In this document: in pieces, positions 23,290 to 32,406 of the stretch
Position numbering within the stretch: position 1 is the stretch's first letter
How the letters are laid out: each line of letters begins with the position of its first letter
NCBI GenBank assembly: GCA_030836155.1
Contig: JAURQI010000051.1
Span: forward strand, 1-36,509
Length of the DNA stretch: 36,509 nt
Origin: Crocinitomix sp.
Lineage (GTDB): Bacteria; Bacteroidota; Bacteroidia; Flavobacteriales_D; Crocinitomicaceae
Reading direction: 5' to 3'
Notes under the pieces: generated by a model
Database searches by the model: none
Told to the model about the DNA's origin: nothing
The model's input: the letters and a program-made list of their open reading frames with translations, nothing else
Program-made: the position numbers and the translations under genes

Positions 23290-24551
23290 TGGATATTCAG
23301 CAGATAAAACAGCGATTTGGAATTATCGGCAATGCGGGTGCGCTAATTCAAGCCTTGCATATTGCTACGCAAGTTGCACCAACGGATATTAGTGTATTGA
23401 TTGCGGGTGAAAGCGGGACAGGTAAGGAAGTCATGCCGAAAGTCATTCACCAACTCAGTTCTCGAAAACACGGCTCCTATATTGCTGTTAACTGTGGTGC
23501 AATTCCAGAAGGAACGATCGATAGTGAATTATTTGGTCACGAAAAAGGTTCCTTTACCGGAGCTCATGACCAAAGAAAAGGATATTTTGAGGTAGCCGAT
23601 AATGGCACCATATTTTTAGACGAAGTAGCTGAATTACCGCTTACCACTCAGGTAAGATTGTTGCGTGTACTTGAAACTGGTGAATTTATTAGAGTTGGAT
23701 CATCTAAACCGATTAAAACTAATGTTCGAATTATTGCAGCAACAAACGAAAACATGATTGACGCCATACAGAAGGGTAAATTCAGAGAAGATCTCTTTTA
23801 TCGTCTCAGCACTGTGCCGATTAAACTTCCTCCATTGCGCGAACGCAAAGACGACATTCATTTATTATTCAGGAAATTTGCTGCAGACTTTGCAGAAAAA
23901 TACCGCATGCCTGCGATCCGATTAACCGACGAAGCAGCACATATGCTCATGAACTATAATTGGCCTGGTAATATTCGTCAATTAAAAAATGTTACCGAGC
24001 AAATATCGGTTGTTGAAAACGCAAGAGAAATTGCGGGAGTAGTGCTTAAAAACTACTTACCAAACTACAGTGCGAATAACTTACCAGTGCTGAGCAGTGA
24101 TAAGAACGATAATAATTTCAGTGAACGAGATCTATTGTACAAAGTCTTGTTTGATATGAAAAAAGACTTGAGTGAATTAAAGAAAATGGTCATTACTATG
24201 CTCAAGGACGGAACGGATGATTTAAGTCATGAGGATCGTAATGCCATGATCGCACGTTTGTACAACGAAGGCTCTAATGCAGGTAGCTCAGCGGCAGCAG
24301 CCGCTCTTTTGCAAGAACCTCCAACAACTAATTATCCAGAAGAAACTGTTTTAGACTCAGGCTCAACTTATCCGGATGATTTTGAAGAACATATTGAAGT
24401 AGAAGAATCCTTATCATTGGAAGATCGCGAAAAAGAATTGATCCAAAAAGCTCTAGAAAAACATAGAGGCAAGCGCAAGTATGCAGCTCAAGATTTAGGA
24501 ATTTCTGAGCGCACACTCTACCGGAAGATTAAAGAGTATGATTTAAAATAA
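23289..24551 (+). CDS. Sigma-54-dependent transcriptional activator lacking a sensor domain
   Basis: This is a bacterial enhancer-binding protein that uses ATP to open sigma-54 promoters. The 420 residues contain only an AAA+ domain and a C-terminal DNA-binding domain; the receiver or PAS domain usual at the N-terminus is missing. Walker A is GESGTGKE (40-47), the sigma-54 contact loop is GSFTGA (87-92, where most members have GAFTGA), and Walker B is TIFLDE (107-112). An acidic, low-complexity linker (about 265-375) leads to a Fis-type helix-turn-helix (KYAAQDLGISERTLYRKIKEY). It overlaps miaB by one base and is followed after 28 nt by lptE. From memory this gene order is common in flavobacteria. 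Activity may be set by expression level or by another protein. Target genes are unknown. Confidence 0.92.
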   Translation: MDIQQIKQRFGIIGNAGALIQALHIATQVAPTDISVLIAGESGTGKEVMPKVIHQLSSRKHGSYIAVNCGAIPEGTIDSELFGHEKGSFTGAHDQRKGYFEVADNGTIFLDEVAELPLTTQVRLLRVLETGEFIRVGSSKPIKTNVRIIAATNENMIDAIQKGKFREDLFYRLSTVPIKLPPLRERKDDIHLLFRKFAADFAEKYRMPAIRLTDEAAHMLMNYNWPGNIRQLKNVTEQISVVENAREIAGVVLKNYLPNYSANNLPVLSSDKNDNNFSERDLLYKVLFDMKKDLSELKKMVITMLKDGTDDLSHEDRNAMIARLYNEGSNAGSSAAAAALLQEPPTTNYPEETVLDSGSTYPDDFEEHIEVEESLSLEDREKELIQKALEKHRGKRKYAAQDLGISERTLYRKIKEYDLK

Positions 24552-24579
24552 GACCTCCCAAACTACGTTCAAAGCATAG

Positions 24580-25077
24580 ATGAAAAGATTTTTAGCCATA
24601 CTTGTTACGCTTATAAGCATTGTCAGTTGCGGTGTCGTTCAATACGGTATGATTGATGGAAGTATTGATGCAGATACATTTTCTGTAGAAATCTTTGAGG
24701 AGCAAGATGCCAACGCGCCCTCAGGTTATGGTGCGACTTATACCGACTACTTGAAGGATTATGTTATTTCTCGGACAAAGTTGGACTTAAAAAACGAAGG
24801 TGCAGATATTGAATTATTTGGAAAAGTCACCTTTTTCAATACCTCTCCAGTGGCGGTGCAATCTGAAAGTGGAGCCGCTTTAAATCGGCTTACTGTGACG
24901 ATTAATGTAACGGCCATCAACAATGTTAACGAGGAGCAAAGTTTTGAGCAAAACTTCAGTCAGTTTTCTGATTTTGAAGCCGGTCAAGACTTGATTAGTG
25001 TTCAGGATGAACTCCTAGAGGATATCAATGAAAAACTCTCACAGGATGTCATCAATAAACTTACAAGTAACTGGTGA
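24580..25077 (+). CDS. lptE: LptE-like LPS-assembly lipoprotein
   Basis: LptE plugs the LptD barrel that inserts lipopolysaccharide into the outer membrane. The 165-residue protein has a lipoprotein signal, MKRFLAILVTLISIVSC, with Cys17, and the YGMIDGSID start seen in Bacteroidota LptE. The pattern of two beta segments (VEIFEEQDA; DIELFGKVTFFNTSPV) and C-terminal helix (ISVQDELLEDINEKLSQDVINKLTSNW) fits the LptE fold. Similarity to proteobacterial LptE is low, so the name rests on the Bacteroidota family and on the gene order with miaB and secG. The stop codon overlaps the GTG start of the next gene by four bases. Confidence 0.8.
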   Translation: MKRFLAILVTLISIVSCGVVQYGMIDGSIDADTFSVEIFEEQDANAPSGYGATYTDYLKDYVISRTKLDLKNEGADIELFGKVTFFNTSPVAVQSESGAALNRLTVTINVTAINNVNEEQSFEQNFSQFSDFEAGQDLISVQDELLEDINEKLSQDVINKLTSNW

Positions 25078-26165
25078 TTTCAGGCGATCAAATACAACAT
25101 CTTATCGCGCATCCTGCTTCTATCAGTGCGGATCAGCTAAATGATCTCAGCGAACTGGTTGAAAAATTCCCTTATTGCAGCTCATTACATATGCTTTTAC
25201 TAAAAGGTATGGCGCTTGAAAATGACCTGAAATTTGAAAGTCAGTTAAAAATAGCTGCTGCCCATGTGCATGATCGTGGACATTTATACCACCTCATTCA
25301 TACGGAAGATCAAATTACTGCCGTCCATACAACACCTGAAAAAAGCCAACCCGACGAAAGCGAAGAAAAAACCATAGTGGATGATAAATCTTATGTCACT
25401 TCCGTTGAAGAAAAAGAAATTCTGGAAAACGAATCAAAAATAATTGAGCTTGAAAACAATAAAGAGGCTGAGCAAACTGAGGTAATTGAAGACGAAGAAC
25501 CAATTACAGAAAACAATGAACTAGAAAAAACTATACTGACCGACGCCATTGATCAGAACTATGTGGACACGGTTTTATCTTTTGATACTGAGATTCGGAC
25601 CAAAGACACTGAACCTGAAACTGATATTATTGAAGAAGAAAAAGTAAGCGAAATTGAAGATAAAGAAGCTGAGGCTGAAACCAATTTAGAGGACTTAGCG
25701 GCCAATAGATTATACAATGAAGTTGAATTAAACACTTCTGAACAACCAGCTGAACCGCTGAGTTTTGTTGAGTGGTTAAAACATAAACGATCGGAGATTG
25801 CTTCTGAAGAAAGTACACCAACCGAAGCAAAGAAACCGAGTACCAAATCAACGGCAATATCCAGCGTAACCGAAACAAAAGCCTCACGTAAGTCAAAAAC
25901 AGATGCGTTGTTAGAAAAGTTTATTGCTGAAGAACCGAAGATTTCGAGACCAGTAAAAGACTTTTACAGTCCGGTTAAGACTGCTAAAAAAAGCGTTGAA
26001 GAATCAGACGATTTAGTGAGTGAAACATTAGCGAAAATACATCTGATGCAAAAGAATTATGACAAGGCAATATCTTCTTATCAAAAATTAATTTTGTTAT
26101 ATCCAGAAAAAAAGACTTTCTTTGCAGATCAGATTAAAAAAATAGAAGAAATTAAAAAGAAATAA
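25074..26165 (+). CDS. TPR-containing protein with acidic middle region, function unknown
   Basis: I do not recognise a characterised homologue. The 363 residues have three parts. The N-terminal segment (1-80) is helical, with the recurring Bacteroidota pattern FPYCSSLHMLLLKGM and AAAHVHDRGHLYHLI. The long middle (about 85-300) is very rich in Glu, Asp, Lys, Ser and Thr and probably disordered; it holds a short conserved-looking PLSFVEWLKHKRSE. The C-terminal tetratricopeptide-like pair of helices is LAKIHLMQKNYDKAISSYQKL. No signal peptide is seen, so it is probably cytoplasmic. It starts with GTG inside the lptE stop (GTGA overlap) and ends one base before secG, so it is tightly coupled to an envelope-biogenesis operon. 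A scaffold or adaptor role is a guess. Confidence 0.75.
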   Translation: MISGDQIQHLIAHPASISADQLNDLSELVEKFPYCSSLHMLLLKGMALENDLKFESQLKIAAAHVHDRGHLYHLIHTEDQITAVHTTPEKSQPDESEEKTIVDDKSYVTSVEEKEILENESKIIELENNKEAEQTEVIEDEEPITENNELEKTILTDAIDQNYVDTVLSFDTEIRTKDTEPETDIIEEEKVSEIEDKEAEAETNLEDLAANRLYNEVELNTSEQPAEPLSFVEWLKHKRSEIASEESTPTEAKKPSTKSTAISSVTETKASRKSKTDALLEKFIAEEPKISRPVKDFYSPVKTAKKSVEESDDLVSETLAKIHLMQKNYDKAISSYQKLILLYPEKKTFFADQIKKIEEIKKK

Positions 26166-26166
26166 A

Positions 26167-26520
26167 ATGGGAGGAATTTTAACTGTATTAATCTTAATCG
26201 CCTGTGCTGCATTGATTCTTTTTGTGTTGGTGCAAAACCCTAAAGGTGGAGGATTAAACTCTGAGTTTGGTTCAGCTGTTCAATTGGGTGGAGCAAAACG
26301 TGCGACTGACATTCTAGAAAAAGGAACATGGGGATTAGCAATTGCGATTGCTGTTATCTGTTTAGGGATGGCAGCAGGAGGAAATACGGTAGTTCAAACA
26401 GAAGAATCTGTTGACCTTGAAGTGGATGCTTCAGAAGTAACTTCTGATGATGAAACAACCTTACCAACTGCACCAGAAGGTGGAGGAAGTAACCTTCCAA
26501 TTCAGAATCCTAATCAATAA
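26167..26520 (+). CDS. secG: Preprotein translocase subunit SecG
   Basis: SecG is the small auxiliary subunit of the SecYEG channel. The 117 residues start with a membrane helix (MGGILTVLILIACAALILFVLVQ), then the family motif NPKGGGLNSEFG with a Gly-rich loop, a second helix (about 58-76), and an acidic low-complexity tail of about 40 residues that is longer than in E. coli SecG. It starts one base after the TPR gene stop and is the last gene before a perfect terminator. All T9SS clients, including the CocE-like hydrolase in this window, need Sec first, so the gene is upstream of that route in function. Confidence 0.93.
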   Translation: MGGILTVLILIACAALILFVLVQNPKGGGLNSEFGSAVQLGGAKRATDILEKGTWGLAIAIAVICLGMAAGGNTVVQTEESVDLEVDASEVTSDDETTLPTAPEGGGSNLPIQNPNQ

Positions 26521-26539
26521 GGATCACATAAATATTAAT

Positions 26540-26573
26540 AAAATGTCAGTATGTCATTGCATACTGACATTTT
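26540..26573 (+). terminator. Terminator between secG and groES
   Basis: AAAATGTCAGTATG and CATACTGACATTTT form a perfect 14-bp stem with a 6-nt loop, followed by more T (eight in all). It separates the miaB-secG operon from groES-groEL. Confidence 0.93.
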
Positions 26574-26603
26574 TTTTGCTCAAAAGTGAAAATCAATGAA
26601 AAT

Positions 26604-26622
26604 TTGACACGGAAACTGTCAA
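26604..26622. promoter_or_regulatory. Inverted repeat upstream of groES
   Basis: TTGACA and TGTCAA are 6-bp arms separated by 7 nt, about 70-90 nt before groES and just ahead of the possible promoter. It is not the CIRCE element (TTAGCACTC-N9-GAGTGCTAA). It may be a regulator site for the heat-shock operon. Confidence 0.35.
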
Positions 26623-26630
26623 GTAGTGAC

Positions 26631-26659
26631 TTGGCACAAAATGTGACCATTTAGAAATG
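26631..26659 (+). promoter_or_regulatory. Degenerate promoter for groES-groEL
   Basis: TTG (26631-26633) is followed after 18 nt by TAGAAATG (26652-26659), two mismatches from TAnnTTTG. The leader to the groES ATG would be about 30 nt. A better match was not found between the terminator and groES. Confidence 0.3.
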
Positions 26660-26692
26660 TTAACAAGAATATAAAAATCAAAAAATACGATT

Positions 26693-26959
26693 ATGTTGAA
26701 ACCATTGGCAGACAGAGTTCTCATCGAAGCTGCTCCCGCTGAGGAGAAGACCGCAAGCGGAATCATTATTCCAGACACGGCAAAAGAAAAACCTTTGCAA
26801 GGAAAAGTGATCGCTGTAGGTCCCGGCAAAAAAGACGAGCCTATGACGCTTAAAGAAGGAGATACAGTTCTTTATGGTCAGTATTCAGGTACTGAAATCA
26901 AAATTGACAGTTCGAGCTATCTTATCATGCGCGAGTCGGATGTTTATGGAATTCTTTAA
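26693..26959 (+). CDS. groES: Co-chaperonin GroES (Hsp10)
   Basis: GroES is the heptameric lid of the GroEL folding chamber. The 88 residues begin with [20 protein letters not shown]. They include the mobile loop region ([15 protein letters not shown]), then [21 protein letters not shown] and a C-terminal [13 protein letters not shown], all standard. The protein is slightly shorter than the usual 92-97 residues. It precedes groEL by 31 nt, the universal order. The miaB-secG operon upstream is cut off by a terminator, so groES-groEL should have its own heat-responsive promoter. Confidence 0.97.
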   Translation: MLKPLADRVLIEAAPAEEKTASGIIIPDTAKEKPLQGKVIAVGPGKKDEPMTLKEGDTVLYGQYSGTEIKIDSSSYLIMRESDVYGIL

Positions 26960-26978
26960 TCGAGGTTATACATTTTAA

Positions 26979-28625
<1,647 letters not shown>

Positions 28626-28689
28626 GCCTTTAAGACGACCGCGTTTCCTCGTGACTTGTTGCGGGATAGCGTAGGACGGATCTATAAAA

Positions 28690-28719
28690 AACCCCGAATT
28701 ATTTATTTAATTCGGGGTT
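28690..28719. terminator. Bidirectional terminator between groEL and the secreted hydrolase
   Basis: AACCCCGAATT and AATTCGGGGTT form a perfect 11-bp stem with an 8-nt AT-only loop. An A-run lies before it and a T-run after it, so it can work for both convergent genes. Confidence 0.92.
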
Positions 28720-28741
28720 GTTTTTTATTGACGTAACATGT

Positions 28742-30622
28742 TTATTTCTTCACCCAAGGACGTATATACGTCTTGTTATTTTCTGTCGTTATGCGAATGT
28801 GATACATTCCTGTATTCAAACTGCTTACATTTATAGCCTTTTCATCATTTAGCGCATCTTGCAACACTACCTGTCCCATTATGTCATAAATCTGATAAGT
28901 TATGTTCGATGCTTCATCAACCTGAATAAAAAGTTGATCTTCCGTTGGGTTAGGGAAAAGACTCATCAGTGGGTTTTGGTAATCCTCATTTAACGATAAA
29001 AAGGCATTCTCTCCGGGTAACCTCACATAGCTTGGGTAGGCATCAGAATGATGCACATTAATCTGAGCGATACTCCCAGCTCCGTCGACGTGCATCTCTC
29101 CACCATCTTGCAAATTAACATGATATCGAATGGCATTATTACCAGAGACGTAAATCTTAATCTGATGTCCAGTCAACCACGTATAATTCGTGAATGGCAG
29201 GTTAATATCGACTTCGTAGACTTCTCCAGGGTCCATGAATTCTTCCGCTGCTTCTGTATAATCCCCACCGCGAAAACGCATCCGCTGAATGCCATCTGTT
29301 ATCAGCATGCTTCGTCCATCAGGATAAACATCTACCAAACGAATAGCAATATCACAATCGGGTTGATCTGCCGAAACATATAAATGTACTTTAACGCGAC
29401 CTGTAATACTCACTGGTGCTAACAGTGCATTGGTTTCGAATGTAATTACATCATCTCTCGTATCAAGAGAAGATTGGTCAAAAGGTCCTTGTTCTAATTC
29501 ATCACTTAAAGTAGCTCCACCAATAGTTGGTGATGGATTTTCAGGATCAGAAATAAAGTTGGAGTAACCGCTACCTGGGCTTGCACCTAATCCATTTGAT
29601 TGGGTTAAATAAATATCGTCAGTAGATGTTGCTGCAATATCACTTTCATCTGAATATTTCCACTGATCATTCCCGCCCATTTCATAATAAGTGACCATTG
29701 GCGTTTCATCCCAACCATTGCCTTCATCCATTAAATAATACATCATAAAATCCCAAGCCATCGTATCGCTTCGGAACTCTGCATTATCATATTCTAATTC
29801 ACCTTGAACAGCGGAACCAACGTAAGCTTCTCCCGTTCCGCCATGGACCCACGGCCCCACTAACAACCATTGCTCATCCATAACCGCTGGATCCGCTAAA
29901 GATCTGCTATCCTTATAAAAATCCATCATTTTATCAATATTGTGATCATACCAACCGCCAATCTGTAGGGTCGGAATTTTTAATATACTCGGGAACCAAC
30001 TGCCGCTTTCTGCAGCCGCCCAGATTAGATTATCATACGGATTTGCAAGCACAATCGGAGATAGTCCATAACCCAATGCATCCAACTGATAAAGGCGTGC
30101 TTCTTCCAAAACGCCGCCAGTAAAATATGAATCGTAAGATTGATGCCCTGTGGCAACTAAAGGAACGGCACAAGTATGATTGGGGTGATCTTCACGTGCG
30201 GTTTGATATTGGATTCCTCCTAAAGCAGAGGGACCCCAAGTTCCGATACGATCGCGGTGCCAATCTTGCTCTGAAATCCATTGACAAATATCGTACCCAT
30301 CCTCTCCCCTATCAGCATCCGGATCAGCCGCTGGCATAGACCCATAAAAACCACGCCAATCAACAATCACCCAAATAAAAGGCTGATCATCTAAATCCGT
30401 ACCCACGCCCATCGGCAATGAAAATTGAAAGAAATCCTTATTATATGGCGTTTGAATTAAAATCACTTCTGCCGAATCTACTCCCTCGGGGATATAAACG
30501 TCGGCCTCTAATTCTGCTCCATCTCGAACGGGTATATAAATATCGTCAAAGGCCGGTATTAATATTTGCGCGTTGCTTAAAAGACTTCCTGCACAAACAA
30601 GAAAAAGTAATAATCCTTTCAT
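28742..30622 (-). CDS. Secreted CocE/NonD-type hydrolase with T9SS sorting tail
   Basis: This is a probable extracellular ester or peptide hydrolase exported by Sec and then by the T9SS. The 626 residues have a signal peptide (MKGLLLFLVCAGSLLSNA-Q), an alpha/beta-hydrolase domain beginning at IYIPVRDGAELEADVYIP, and a C-terminal jelly-roll typical of the X-Pro dipeptidyl-peptidase/CocE family. A plausible catalytic triad is Ser132 in GPSALGG, Asp226 in GGWYDH and His260 in GPWVHGG, matching cocaine esterase Ser/Asp/His positions in context. From about residue 550 a type-A T9SS sorting domain is present: LFPNPTEDQLFI, IYDIMGQVVLQ, LNTGMYHIRI, ending KTYIRPWVKK. The substrate is unknown. It is a direct candidate client for the secretion genes at 7306-18038. 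Confidence 0.92.
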   Translation of the reverse strand: MKGLLLFLVCAGSLLSNAQILIPAFDDIYIPVRDGAELEADVYIPEGVDSAEVILIQTPYNKDFFQFSLPMGVGTDLDDQPFIWVIVDWRGFYGSMPAADPDADRGEDGYDICQWISEQDWHRDRIGTWGPSALGGIQYQTAREDHPNHTCAVPLVATGHQSYDSYFTGGVLEEARLYQLDALGYGLSPIVLANPYDNLIWAAAESGSWFPSILKIPTLQIGGWYDHNIDKMMDFYKDSRSLADPAVMDEQWLLVGPWVHGGTGEAYVGSAVQGELEYDNAEFRSDTMAWDFMMYYLMDEGNGWDETPMVTYYEMGGNDQWKYSDESDIAATSTDDIYLTQSNGLGASPGSGYSNFISDPENPSPTIGGATLSDELEQGPFDQSSLDTRDDVITFETNALLAPVSITGRVKVHLYVSADQPDCDIAIRLVDVYPDGRSMLITDGIQRMRFRGGDYTEAAEEFMDPGEVYEVDINLPFTNYTWLTGHQIKIYVSGNNAIRYHVNLQDGGEMHVDGAGSIAQINVHHSDAYPSYVRLPGENAFLSLNEDYQNPLMSLFPNPTEDQLFIQVDEASNITYQIYDIMGQVVLQDALNDEKAINVSSLNTGMYHIRITTENNKTYIRPWVKK

Positions 30623-30670
30623 TATATGGTAGTTTGGTTTCGATTAATATACGAGAAAAAGAGCTGATTC

Positions 30671-30708
30671 CCCTATTACTATTTCAATAGTTTTAGCCAG
30701 TTATAGGG
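30671..30708 (-). other. Nested hairpin after the phosphoglycosyl transferase gene
   Basis: CCCTAT and ATAGGG (6 bp) enclose a second stem ACTAT/ATAGT. It starts 7 nt after the stop codon at 30715. In the transcription direction it lacks an immediate T-tract, so it is at best a weak or factor-dependent terminator of the polysaccharide operon. Confidence 0.35.
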
Positions 30709-30714
30709 TGAAAA

Positions 30715-31311
30715 TCAACGAAAAATACTGAATATAGTTTTAAAAATCAGACCAATGTCCAGCCAAAAATTTCTCTCCTTAATATATTTAAGGTTCAATT
30801 CTAATTTGGCCGGCATCACCTCTTCTATATAGATTTTTTCGGGATTATCAGCTGCACCAAGTATCTTTTGCTCATCCAAATACTCTATAGAAGCAAAGTC
30901 CGTCAGCCCTGGCAAAGCGAGCAGTACTTTCTTTTGCTCTTCACTATACATATCAACGTACTTCGGCACTTCTGGTCTTGGTCCGACAATACTCATTTCA
31001 CCTTTGACAATATTAAAAAGCTGTGGAAGTTCGTCCAATTTATACTTTCGAATAAAACGTCCGACTTTTGTCACCCGATTATCATCACCAACCGTCAACT
31101 GACCAGCGCGATCTGCATTAGGACGCATGGACCGAAACTTTAATAAGTTAAATAATTTTCCATTTTTACCAACCCGTTCTTGCTTATAAAAAACACCTCC
31201 CTTGCTATCAAAAGCAATCCAAACAGATAATAAAATGAGTAAAGGTGAGAATACAATGATTACGATCAAAGCGGATAATAGATCGAAAATACGTTTGAAA
31301 AAGTGATACAT
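30715..31311 (-). CDS. Monotopic phosphoglycosyl transferase (initiating sugar transferase)
   Basis: Enzymes of this family transfer a sugar phosphate from a nucleotide sugar to undecaprenyl phosphate, the first membrane step of capsule, O-antigen or glycan assembly. The 198-residue protein is the minimal catalytic form, without the long N-terminal membrane region of WbaP/WcaJ. It has one re-entrant hydrophobic helix (about 8-33), the FYKQERVGKNGKLFNLLKFR segment, the catalytic Asp-Glu pair at 93-94 in KLDELPQLFNI, and GEMSIVGPRPEVP. It starts one base after the wecB stop and ends the operon. The sugar used cannot be told from sequence; in such small forms it is often a di-N-acetylated or N-acetyl sugar. 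Confidence 0.9.
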   Translation of the reverse strand: MYHFFKRIFDLLSALIVIIVFSPLLILLSVWIAFDSKGGVFYKQERVGKNGKLFNLLKFRSMRPNADRAGQLTVGDDNRVTKVGRFIRKYKLDELPQLFNIVKGEMSIVGPRPEVPKYVDMYSEEQKKVLLALPGLTDFASIEYLDEQKILGAADNPEKIYIEEVMPAKLELNLKYIKERNFWLDIGLIFKTIFSIFR

Positions 31312-31312
31312 C

Positions 31313-32395
31313 TTAGTTCAATTTCTCTTTCAAAAAAGTCACGATATTTTGACAAGCCTCTCCTTGTCCATAAAGATCGATTTCAAAATCTGATTCTTTG
31401 GCTAGCATATCATTTACACCAGCTTTGATCAGGTCAGGATTAGATCCCACAATTACATTTACTCCAGCTTCAATCAGTTCTACCCATTCAGTCTGTTCTC
31501 TCATGGTCACGCAATGCTTTTTGAAGAAGAAAGCCTCTTTTTGCAGCCCCCCTGAATCAGTCATAACTAGGGAACAGTTTTGGATCAATTCGATCATATC
31601 AAAATAACCTACGGGATTAATCTTATGAACTTTTAAATTGAGATTAAAAGCTGCAAGTTTTTGCTTGGTTCGCGGATGCAATGGCATTACAATAGGTATT
31701 ACATGTTCATGCATGTGATTCAGTGTATCCACAATGCTAGATAATTTCGCTGGATCATTTGTATTCTCTGCTCTATGAAGCGTCGTCAAGATAAATTTAT
31801 CAAAGGGGATTTCCTTTATTATATTCGATTTTTCTTTGGACTGTTCTGCATAGAAGTATGCCGCATCTTGCATGACATCTCCCGATAAAACCATATCACA
31901 ATCCATATAGCCATAACCTTCTTTTAAAAGATTGTCGATAGCAGCTTGAGTTGGGCAAAATAAATAATCTGAAATACGGTCCGTTAAAATACGATTAATT
32001 TCTTCTGGCATTTCCATATTAAAACTTCGCAAACCTGCCTCTACATGTGCTACTTTTATCTGTAATTTCTTAGCGGCTAAAGCTCCCGCTAATGTCGAGT
32101 TGGCATCACCGTATACTAGAACTAAATCAGGTTTTTCTTGGACGATTAATTCTTCAATACCCTCTAACATTCTTCCAGTCATCGCTCCGTGTCCTAAACT
32201 GTTAATAGCCAGATTATACCCTGGCTTAGGAATCGCCATTTCATCAAAGAAGACATCACTCATATTCGTATCGAAATGTTGTCCTGTATGGACAATTACC
32301 TCTTCAATGGCTCCACTTTCATTGAATGCTCTACTGAGTGCTCCTGCTTTTACAAATTGGGGACGCGCGCCAATTACTGTTAGAACTTTTATCAT
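31313..32395 (-). CDS. wecB: UDP-N-acetylglucosamine 2-epimerase (non-hydrolysing)
   Basis: This enzyme interconverts UDP-GlcNAc and UDP-ManNAc for surface polysaccharides. The 360 residues are of usual length. Visible landmarks are the N-terminal VIGARPQFVKAG, the motif VYGDANSTLAGALAAKKL, AHVEAGLRSFNMEMPEEINR, TTLHRAENT (with the conserved His) and TDSGGLQKEAFFFKKHCVTMR, all in the order seen in WecB/MnaA. It lies 11 nt after the DegT aminotransferase gene and one base before the phosphoglycosyl transferase. A relative acting on a different N-acetylated UDP sugar (for example WbpI) cannot be excluded. Confidence 0.93.
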   Translation of the reverse strand: MIKVLTVIGARPQFVKAGALSRAFNESGAIEEVIVHTGQHFDTNMSDVFFDEMAIPKPGYNLAINSLGHGAMTGRMLEGIEELIVQEKPDLVLVYGDANSTLAGALAAKKLQIKVAHVEAGLRSFNMEMPEEINRILTDRISDYLFCPTQAAIDNLLKEGYGYMDCDMVLSGDVMQDAAYFYAEQSKEKSNIIKEIPFDKFILTTLHRAENTNDPAKLSSIVDTLNHMHEHVIPIVMPLHPRTKQKLAAFNLNLKVHKINPVGYFDMIELIQNCSLVMTDSGGLQKEAFFFKKHCVTMREQTEWVELIEAGVNVIVGSNPDLIKAGVNDMLAKESDFEIDLYGQGEACQNIVTFLKEKLN

Positions 32396-32406
32396 AAGCC
32401 TGTAAG

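Noticed and set aside
26631-26648. Sigma-54-like site (TTGGCAC-N4/5-GTGA) before groES, tempting because a sigma-54 activator lies in the preceding operon.
   Set aside because: The -24 GG is present, but the -12 GC is GA and the rest of the -12 element (TTGC) does not match. I would not call it without start-site data.
26574-26692. CIRCE operator (HrcA site) before groES.
   Set aside because: No TTAGCACTC or GAGTGCTAA half-site is present.
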